From Pagrus major (Eukaryota; Chordata; Actinopteri; Spariformes; Sparidae): a stretch of 64,000 bases of DNA. The DNA lies in the NCBI RefSeq assembly GCF_040436345.1, contig NC_133218.1:2170021-2234020 (forward strand), in the 5' to 3' direction. The notes beneath the pieces are model-generated. The model searched no databases and was not told the DNA's origin. It saw only the letters and a list, made by a program, of their open reading frames with translations. A program made the translations under genes and the position numbers. This document shows positions 55,760 to 64,000 of the stretch, piece by piece (positions within the stretch are counted from its first letter, which is position 1; each line of letters begins with the position of its first letter).

Positions 55760-58700
55760 ATCCTAATATGGCATACTGCTCACAAAAGGCATGTTGACAA
55801 ATTTTGCTCAGTTGGAAGTGGCAGTTATTACTTAAAATGGACTGTGGCTTGTGTAACATATGGGCCTGTCTCCACACAGGAGCAGACTGCTGATTTTAGC
55901 AATCAATGGCACACTATAAAAGACAAAGGTGAAGCTGATCAGTTAATCCACACCTGATTTTAAAAAGTTGAGACACAGCACTGTTTCCTTGAAATTATGT
56001 TTAGGCCCTGGCAGCACTGTTAAGGTCAGGAAAAGTGTGAAAATCTGTTGTCTGTCTAGTGAAAAAGTCAGCATTGACTTGAGACTAATACTTTTGATTA
56101 ACATAGACTGATATCACAATCTTTCCCTAAACCTTAACCAAAGTGCTTTTGTTGCCAAGACTCAACTGGTCAGGACTCAAAGTGTTGTTTTTACACTGTT
56201 CCCAAGTCCATGTAGCAATATCCTTAACACAGCCATGTGTTTAACAAAATGGCCCCTTTCATACCCAATCACCTGATACCAATGAACCTGTTTACCTGGG
56301 GAATGTTCCAGAGAAGTGTATTTGGTGCCCCTGAATATATTTACAAAAAACATTGAAGTTGATGAGGCTCTTTAAATATAATGAAATATTCTATATGCCC
56401 TGTGCATCACTGTATACACTTACCCCCAATTTAAGCCACAGGAAGGTCTGAACTAACTGAAGGTCTGAAAGAACTCATAAGGCCCCTATCATTTATGTTT
56501 TGATTGTATTATTTTTAAAAATATGATTTGATCACTTTAGATGATCACAAGTGAAATATTACTTACTCACCTGGAAGCTAAACAACAGCACTGCTTGAGC
56601 TGGTGTGTTTATCACTTACTAAAGGAGACATTTTAGTTTTTCAGTCTAACAATGTGAAATTTAAGCTAATGAATACTCCTAAAATAGGTGATGATTAAAA
56701 ATCATGAAATGCTACTGATGCAGCATATCTTTCATATAATGTTCTACTGAATGCATATTCAACACATTATGGAGATATAAGAAGGAAACAACACTAAAGA
56801 CAACTAGAATATTTTCATTTAAAGGATGGTGAATAAAAACCTGGGTCTGAATATTTCATTGTAAATATCATATCACTTTAATTTATGAAGGAAACAAGCT
56901 GTTAAAGTACATGTGATAACAACGTTATAAGATGAGCTTTTAATCCTTTAGGGAAATTAAAGGCGAAAACGAATCGATGGTTTTAGAAAATCTTCAGTAT
57001 GTTACAAGCAGACCTGCCACATTTAATGATCACAGGGGTCCCTTGGAGAAGTTTCTGGTGAATGGATATATAGGCTTATTTCTTGCTTTATTAATAAATC
57101 ATTTAGAAATACTTTATGGATCAGTTATGACACATAAATAGATTTTTTTTAGGAAAATGCCTTCAGCTGCTGTTTATCCTCCTCCAAAATGACAGTGGCT
57201 TTGTCTTAACTCTTTAGTTAATCAGAGTCCCCTCCAATAGACTGGTCGGCCACTTACTTTCTGGAAAAAAATTGAATTAATGTTTGCACATTTGCACAAC
57301 CCCTCTGTTTGGTTAAGATCAGGCATGAGGAGTTGCAAAAGCCTTTCTTAGCCATATGACTTCTCTAAATTGTGGGCACTGTTGCAGTATGGATCTGGTT
57401 TACACACAGTCTCGCAACGTCTTGAAAAAACAGGAACAATGACAAAGCAAAAAGCTCAGATTGGATACTGATTTGCATTAAAGTTTTGCTTTCAGAAAAT
57501 CATTGATATCATATCTTTTATTTGACAACATAACTTGTTTAAATATTGTCAGAGACTGCCTCAATGACAGCAGCAATATCAAAACCTGTCATGAGTGTTT
57601 TTATTTCCAGCTTTAATCTGACCAGTTCCTCAACAAAAAGACTACATTTGACACAGACTATGTCGTTTAAAAACAGTTTAACATATTTGCTGTTACCTCA
57701 GACATTTTGCAATAACTAATAGTACATACATCAGTACATATGTAAACAAAATACATGCATCATTTTTTATTTTAACAAATAGACAAGAAACAAGTGTACA
57801 TCAAATTAACTCAAAACAACTATGAACTACATTAAAAGTCAGTGAAAGAAAATAAATTGTAAAATTGCTTGTAAAATTATGTTTTAATTCACAGGAACCA
57901 ATTAAATGTATGCATATAAAAGGAATAATAAACTGTAATGTAATGGCCTTCGCACTGTCAGTGCTCGGGCCCTAATAATCCTTACAGATACAACAGGGCC
58001 TAAATATTTCTGCATGTAAATATTGAAATCATGGCAAATAAATGTCATCATTTTACATCACAAAGCAGACTTCTGTAGGCAGTGCATCAGTTGTACAGTG
58101 CTGAGATTATGTGATCCAGTCTGCTGCAACAACTTGTCATCACATCACAGTCGCAAGAATGAGACTGAGACATTTCTAAATAGAGCTAATGTGGCTTTGT
58201 GTCTTGTAACATGTCTACTGATGTAAGAACAGTTGAGAAACTGTCTCAGTATCTCATGTTTGATCACTGTAATCCACATACTGAATTGTATAATTTTCTA
58301 CCTGTTTGAGAGAGACTAGAGCCTTTTCAAATTAATAGTTCTGTATATTTCCTTGATTGATATGTATAGTCAGAGGCACTACAGCATCACACTTATGAGC
58401 AGGATAAGGAATAGAAGAGCAACGATTTCAAAAAAATGATGGATTGACAGATTTAAGAGGTATGTGAGAGGGTATCTCACATAGAGTATTACAATTTCCT
58501 TGTATCCTTTCAGCTGCTTGACATTTTCAGTTTTATATCCCTTCTATCATCTACAAAAAATAAGTTTGTGCTTATTGTCAGAGAATACAAGACAATGCTA
58601 TTTAGAGGTGTAAAACATTCATTATACTCTATACTCACTACTCACTAGTCCACTATATAGTCAGTTCAACATTTTGTAGTGTGTGCGAACGTATAGTGAG

Positions 58701-59020
58701 AAGTATTATAACCTAGTTGACTCAAAGTATCCTATGATGCATTGTGAAAAGTAGAGCTCAACTTGCCCAATTTGATCCTTCTTTATTAAACAAAGAGGAA
58801 TTCATCAATCCTCCTTCAAGACTCCTCTCAAAAGAAGACTTTTCAGTGGCTCAATGACCAGACAAGATCGATCAGATGGGACTGCAGAAAAGAAGCTCTC
58901 TAATGGACAGACAGAGAGACTGGTTTCACATCTCCATGACATTTACAAAGTACACATGGTACAAGGTATATTTAAAAGGTATTTATTTGAAGGTTTAGTT
59001 GTTGAGTCCTGCTACATCTA
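55760..59020. other. Gene-poor AT-rich stretch
   Basis: No convincing coding sequence. The part at 57940-58010 (GCACTGTCAGTGCTCGGGCCC) resembles a short dispersed fish repeat, and 58620-58745 (CACTATATAGTCAGTTCAAC and neighbours) looks like a MITE remnant; neither boundary could be set. Confidence 0.4.
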
Positions 59021-59024
59021 TTTA

Positions 59025-59125
59025 GATTGTTGAGGATGAGTTCAAGAGTCTCATGGCCTGAGGAATGAAGCTGCTCCATAGTCTGGTGGTATGGCAGCGG
59101 ATGCTTCTTTTGACAGATGGCAATA
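59025..59125 (-). pseudogene. LINE 3'-terminal coding fragment
   Basis: The + strand phrase AGTCTCATGGCCTGAGGAAT then GAAGCTGCTCC is the reverse complement of the conserved C-terminus of fish CR1/L2-type ORF2 (the ...RNSFFPQA-type end). About 100 bases only. Confidence 0.5.
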
Positions 59126-59127
59126 TC

Positions 59128-59243
59128 TTACAAACAAATATCTTACAAACAAATATCTTACAAACAAATATCTTACAAACAAATATCTTACAAACAAATA
59201 TCTTACAAACAAATATCTTACAAACATCTTACAAACATCTTTT
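59128..59243. repeat. 15-bp minisatellite
   Basis: The unit ATCTTACAAACAAAT is repeated about seven times in perfect tandem, with two shorter partial units at the end. Because 15 is divisible by three it gives spurious long frames on both strands (ILQTN and LFVRY repeats). Confidence 0.95.
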
Positions 59244-60388
59244 GACAAAATACCAACTCTCTGTTAAAATTGCAGGGGCAAGATTTTTTCTATGGTTATT
59301 GAGAACAGAGCCAGAGTCTTACGCAGCACTGACTCTGTTATAAACCTTCCCCCAAAAATCCTTCTCTTCCTCTGATATGGTGATTTTAAATCCACTTCAG
59401 AGTCCACCAGCAGTTGATATTTTTCTGCCCATCTCCTATCCCCAACTTGACAAAAATTATTTCTGCCATCTGTTTAAGTTTGTGTCTGTGCACACCATGT
59501 ATTTTTGTATTTTAAGACTTACATCTCTTTTTGCCTTGTTAATCTATTTGGCCAGTTATGTTTGCTGTAAAACACTTTGTGACAAACTTTATTTTTTTAA
59601 AACACTCCATAAATACATGTTGACCTTGACAACCGACTGTCATTAACCAAGCATTTTTCCTGTTGATGATATGTTAGATGATCAGGTTTATCCATATCAG
59701 AAATCTAACTATATATCATTTTGTATTGATATCAGCGTTATCACTGGTGCTGTATGGGGAGAGTTGTAGTTAATGGCTGAGTCCTTTGGAGGGCATCACT
59801 TTACAAATGATTAGTCATGATATTTTCTCTATGAGTCTTCTTCCACATTAATATTGAGCACAAATTTTTGTCTTGAAGATATCGTTAATGGTGTAAGTGT
59901 TAAACCATAATCATTTGAGCAATATTAATAAAAATATGTTAGACCAGAGTAAAGAAGACTCGTGCACATTCTAATGATGTCTCTGGACTGACCAGCTCAC
60001 TATGGGCACATTCAGAAATCACGACTGTCCTCCATTGGACACAGTCAGAAACTACACTGACTACACTGAATATAGGGCCAATACATTTGGAGAACAATCT
60101 TAATGTGCACAAGAATTTCCAAATGATATTGACTTCAAGAGTCAAAGAGTTTGAGTTTCTGAACTTGCAAAATTATGTTTGGTTGTGTAGTTGTAGACAA
60201 AGTGCGTAAAAAAGATATTTTGTTGTTTCTAACGCATGGCTTGGAAATAAGAGAAACATTAAATGTGTAAGTCAGAATGGGGAATAGTTAAAGTTAAATT
60301 GAAATTTCTTAAATCAAAGGGAAATAATCGTTACCTCTCAGCAATACAATTTTTTTAGGCTACAGCTGTCTCACTAATAGGTATATAT

Positions 60389-61185
60389 ACACCGATCAGG
60401 CATAACATTATGACCACCTGCCTAATATTGTGAAGGTTCCCCTTGTGCAGCCAAAACAGCTCTGACCTGTCAAGACATGAACTTAAGACCTCTGAGGGAG
60501 TCCTGTGGTGTCTGGCACCAGGGCGTCCCTTTGTCCTCCCTCATGTCTTCGTCAGTTTGTTTCGTTTCCCCTCCGTGATGTTCCGTGATTTCCTGTTCCC
60601 GACTTTCTCAGTGTTAGCCTGTGTTAGCCTGTGTCCGTCTTGGTCTGTGTTCGTCCATGTTTCCCCGTGATGTCACCCTGTGTTCTCCACCAGCTTCTTC
60701 CCCAGTGTTTCCTCCAGTGACTCTTCGTGTCTACCGTTTTGATATGTTTGTAGTTTTGGTGTCTGGTTTCTCTTTTGATTTGTACTTTGCTTTTGTTTGC
60801 ACTTTGTTTTAGCTTTTAGTTGTTACTTTGTTTTTGTCCTTGTGACGCATTTTAGTTGTTCTGTATTCCTCATTTTTTGTATTCAGCTTTGTTTATTAAA
60901 AGCTCGCCTTTTGTTTTCCCTTATCCTGCCTCCTGTGTGTGTGCCTGTGTGTCTGCACTTGGGTCCTCCATTTAGTGTAACCTTAATCCTTGACATGGTG
61001 TTTGGATGGGTGGTGCGTGTCAAGTGGCATTCACATGAATGCCAGCACCTAAGGCTTCCCAGCAGAACATCACATTGTGATGAGATGATCAATGTTATTC
61101 ATGTCACCTGGTGACGTTTTGTGGTTATATATACATATATATGTGTGTGTGTGTGTGTGTATATGTATCGATCAGCCATATGTAT
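60389..61185 (-). mobile_element. Tc1-like transposon, deleted and interrupted
   Basis: The left end (CACCGATCAGGCATAACATT, ATGACCACCTGCC) and the right part (TGGCATTCACATGAATGCCA, then CCCAGCAGAACATCACA and a final ATCGATCAGCCATA) are the two ends of a well-known fish Tc1-like element whose transposase reads on the minus strand. Most of the transposase is deleted. About 470 bases of unrelated CT-rich sequence (60520-60990) ending near GGGTCCTCC sit between the parts; they contain AATAAA-like and LTR-like phrases and could be a solo LTR. A TG/TA microsatellite has expanded inside the right terminus. Confidence 0.7.
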
Positions 61186-61399
61186 ATGAGATAGAAATAT
61201 AAGAGATATGAAATCAATGAATGTCACTAGTGAAACAACTCAACTCATTCCTAAGTTATCACATGTAAACTACCCCAGTAACAAATTGGCCACATTTTCA
61301 TACTCTGACTCTGACTATGTCAGTCACATATAGGTTTTGACCTAGCTCACTTGTTTCCCCCTGTTTGCACTCTCTAGGTGTGCTAGGGTTGACGAGTTG

Positions 61400-61570
61400 A
61401 CGAGTTGCCAGCTCATCACAGGGCCCTTTCTGATGGCAGAGGCTGCCACTTAAGGTGCCATTTGCACATCAGGGGCAATTTTGGGGTTCAGTATCTTGCT
61501 CAAGGATACTTCGACATGTAGCTCAGTTCCACCGAGGGGAAGGATTCGAACCAGCGACCTTCTGATTGTT
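61400..61570 (-). repeat. SINE-like dispersed repeat with tRNA-like B box
   Basis: Shares GGCAGAGGCTGCCACTTAAG and GGGGTTCAGTATCTTGCTC with 17750-17820. On the minus strand GGTCGCTGGTTCGAATCC resembles a tRNA T-loop/B-box. Too degenerate and incomplete to be a tRNA gene. Confidence 0.5.
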
Positions 61571-61571
61571 G

Positions 61572-61739
61572 GTCCTCGAAGCAGCTTTGCTACATATTTG
61601 TATGCCTGGCCATTTCACAGTGGTTGTTTCGTGCTGTGGGTATTGACAACAGTCTGTTGAATGTCCCACACTGATAAGAGCAGAGGAGTGTATTTTTTTT
61701 TCTCTCTGACCGAGTGACAGATGTTTCAGACTCAGACTC
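61572..61739. repeat. Direct duplication, copy 1
   Basis: Nearly identical to 62466-62640 from GTCCTC(G/A)AAGCAGCTTTG to CAGACTCAGACTC. The main difference is a 7-base indel at a T run. Only the first part of the adjoining exon-like sequence is duplicated. Confidence 0.9.
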
Positions 61740-61757
61740 AGTTTGAGTTCTATCTAA

Positions 61758-61770
61758 TATATATATATAT

Positions 61771-61855
<85 letters not shown>
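61758..61855. repeat. TA microsatellite
   Basis: About 45 TA units with a short ACAT interruption, abutting the MITE at 61857. Confidence 0.95.
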
Positions 61856-61856
<1 letters not shown>

Positions 61857-62155
61857 GGTAACACTTTAGATTAGGGAACACATATTAACCATGAACTAGT
61901 TTCTTGTTAGCATGCATATTAGTAGCATATTGGCTGTGATTAAGCCATTATAAATCACTTACTAATGCCTTATTCTGCATGATCATATTCTGCAACTACT
62001 AGGCCATTAACTACTGTGAGAGTTTTCCCTCAATAACTTCCTAATCACTGCTTATTGATAGTGAGTTAGGGAGTTGTTGTAAACCACTTAATAAGAATAA
62101 GCTAATAAGAAACTAGTTCATGGTTAATATGTGTTCCCTAATCTAAAGTGTTACC
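61857..62155. mobile_element. 299-bp MITE with 49-bp perfect inverted ends
   Basis: The left end begins GGTAACACTTTAGATTAGGG and the right end is its exact reverse complement over 49 bases. The element is flanked on both sides by TA microsatellite, consistent with insertion into a TA-rich target. No coding capacity. Confidence 0.9.
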
Positions 62156-62192
<37 letters not shown>

Positions 62193-62465
62193 CGTATGTA
62201 TGTACATGTACGTCAGCGTGAGACAAGGAGCAGCTGACAAACAGTCCTCCCTCACAAAGGTCCGTTTAGTAGCTGCTATGTAGCTTTCTGTCATATCACA
62301 TGATCTTTTTTGAACTGGACATACTCTGATAAGGCGCATGTGATAAACCCAATTTTAATTCTAACCCACATTAAGTTTGGTGCTGTTATTTATGGGCCAA
62401 AATGTTTAAATATATGATTATATTAATTATGTTAAATAAAGGTAGTTCATTCTTTCTTTGGTTCA

Positions 62466-62640
62466 GTCCTCAAAGCAGCTTTGCTACATATTTGTATGCC
62501 TGGCCATTTCTCAGTGGTTGTTTCGTGCTGTGGGTATTGACAACAGTCTGTTGAATGTCCCACACTGATAAGAGCAGAGGAGTGTATTTTTTTTTTGTCT
62601 TTCTCTCTGACCGAGTGACAGATGTTTCAGACTCAGACTC
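62466..62640. repeat. Direct duplication, copy 2
   Basis: Partner of 61572-61739, about 890 bases downstream. This copy continues into the possible exon at 62622-62789. Confidence 0.9.
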
Positions 62641-62789
62641 TGGCAGCTCTCCAACACAGTATTTAGATGTTGGGAAGGATGCAGTGAAATATGTTGTTCA
62701 GACAATCAGAACAATTGCGGGATTCCTGAAACACACAATAGACCTTCCAAGCCTCGGAGAAATACAAGAGCTCTTGACCAGTATATACT
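62622..62789 (+). CDS. Possible orphan exon, unrecognised
   Basis: A 168-base frame lies between a pyrimidine-rich tract ending in ACAG and a GTATGT donor, entering and leaving in phase 1. It encodes VSDSDSGSSPTQYLDVGK then DAVKYVVQTIRTIAGFLKH and TIDLPSLGEIQELLTSIY. The composition is protein-like and the splice sites are good, but I recognise no family. No neighbouring exon was identified. It could be an exon of a gene extending beyond 64 kb, an exapted repeat or chance. Confidence 0.3.
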
Positions 62790-62797
62790 GTATGTAA

Positions 62798-64000
62798 AAG
62801 ACTCAGACCTCACATGTGTAACTGTATTGTGTAAACTTGTAATTAAATGTAAAAATGCATTCCATTACAAAATGTGGTGTTTTTTTATTGGCTGATTCCA
62901 CAGTTTTACATCTCACTATATTTTTTATAAGTACATACAAATGAATACGTACGAACAGTATTTCCCCAGCACAGTACCTACTGAACAGTGTCGGGGAAGC
63001 TGCTTTGAAACTACCTACACTTTTGTTGAAAGTGGCAGTCACACTTAAACCTACTCAACATACTAATGCTATTTCACATCTAATGTGACAAGAAACATTT
63101 ACTTTTATTTCATATAATAAACAAAATACCAGAAGTATGGTCACACATTAATTAATGATACATTTATAGATAATTGCATTTTAGTCAACTGTTATTTAAC
63201 AGTTAACAATAATTAAACACATTCTAAACCATTTATTAAGCAATAATAAAATGTAATAAACATCAGTTGTTACTTTACAATAAAGAATTGCTTAATACAT
63301 CGTTTCTAAAGCATTTCGTTGTTTATTTACAAATAACTAAAGCGTAGTTAGCTGTAACGTTACCATTTTTTTTAAATGATGATTATTATACAGTGTTACC
63401 ATTTATTGTTATATCACTGTTAAGTAGGCTACTTTATTAAACATATGCATTACTATTATATTGCTTTTAAGTAATTTCTTTGACAAATGCATTATTATTC
63501 CAAGGTGTAATGAATTACACGACAAAACAAGTTTATCCTAGTTGTCAGAACTCCAGTCTGCAGTAATATTTTCATACACTTCAATGATAAATGAAGGCCC
63601 CTTCATTATGGACAGGTGTCACTCTGCCCTGTACCATTAAACTAGCCTGTTTCATTGATTTTCTTCTGCATCAGAAGACGGAGAGGTGCAGGTGTGTCCG
63701 TGCAGGAGCTGGAGTTCAATTCTAATCTTTTAAACCTTTATTATAAAATAAACTGTATCAGTGGAAGTGTTTCATTGTAGTGACCCACTGTTTAGTGGAA
63801 AACATAGCTCGCTACTGAAATAAAAAAAACATGATTGTGTAAATAGCTGCACCACCCAACTCCAAAACTCCCAAACATTGCTGTTCTTTAACTTGTTTAA
63901 ATACCTCTTAAAAACAGGTGAGTCATATAATTAACTGTTGTGAGAAGCAGCTAAGTGAACAAATGTATATGTTTTAGTTTTATATTTTAAACACATTTAT
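62798..64000. other. AT-rich sequence, no feature recognised
   Basis: No coding frame with similarity; the 79-codon minus-strand ORF at 62803-63042 appears random. Confidence 0.4.

Noticed and set aside
59051-59343. Leu-Phe-Val-Arg-Tyr and Ile-Leu-Gln-Thr-Asn repeat ORFs
   Set aside because: Both are products of the 15-bp minisatellite; no start context or splice support.
61535-61570. tRNA-like gene
   Set aside because: Only a B-box-like phrase is present; no foldable cloverleaf or A box, and it belongs to a dispersed repeat.

Overview
This is vertebrate nuclear DNA, almost certainly from a percomorph-type teleost fish. The genes have many small exons with GT-AG introns. The repeats are typical of fish: Tc1-like elements, L2/CR1-type LINEs, a Penelope-like element with GIY-YIG remnants, hAT MITEs, a Ty3/gypsy LTR, and long CA and TA microsatellites. 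No prokaryotic features, CRISPR arrays or rRNA genes were seen.

Layout. (1) About 0.66-11.4 kb, + strand: one orphan exon matching the start of the UBAP1L ubiquitin-associated region, then two 3'-terminal exons of a death-domain protein (best guess ankdd1a). They are separated by a Penelope-like element into which an L2-type LINE has inserted. (2) 15.4-18.8 kb, + strand: a complete five-exon znf414-type zinc-finger gene. (3) 20.3-38.35 kb, - strand: a complete 13-exon mtch2 gene (301 aa), convergent with znf414. Its introns hold a gypsy gag fragment, a gypsy LTR with integrase remnant, a deleted Tc1 element and three hAT-like elements, one with a perfect 8-bp target duplication. (4) 41.4-45.4 kb and 51.7-55.7 kb, - strand: two tandem six-cysteine astacin zinc metalloproteases of the hatching-enzyme/nephrosin type with matching exon architecture. 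Between them lie a 163-bp satellite array (nine copies), a dead THAP-domain transposon remnant and several inverted repeats. (5) 55.7-64 kb: gene-poor DNA with a 15-bp minisatellite, a split Tc1-like element, a 299-bp MITE with 49-bp perfect inverted ends, a 170-bp direct duplication and one possible orphan exon.

Functionally these are unrelated neighbours: a mitochondrial outer-membrane insertase, a probable nuclear zinc-finger protein, and secreted proteases from a local gene duplication. The most unusual signals are a 4-nucleotide microexon that the first astacin gene needs to stay in frame, a stop codon formed across its last intron, a composite insertion whose unoccupied site is visible elsewhere in the window, and the satellite array with its internal variant pattern.
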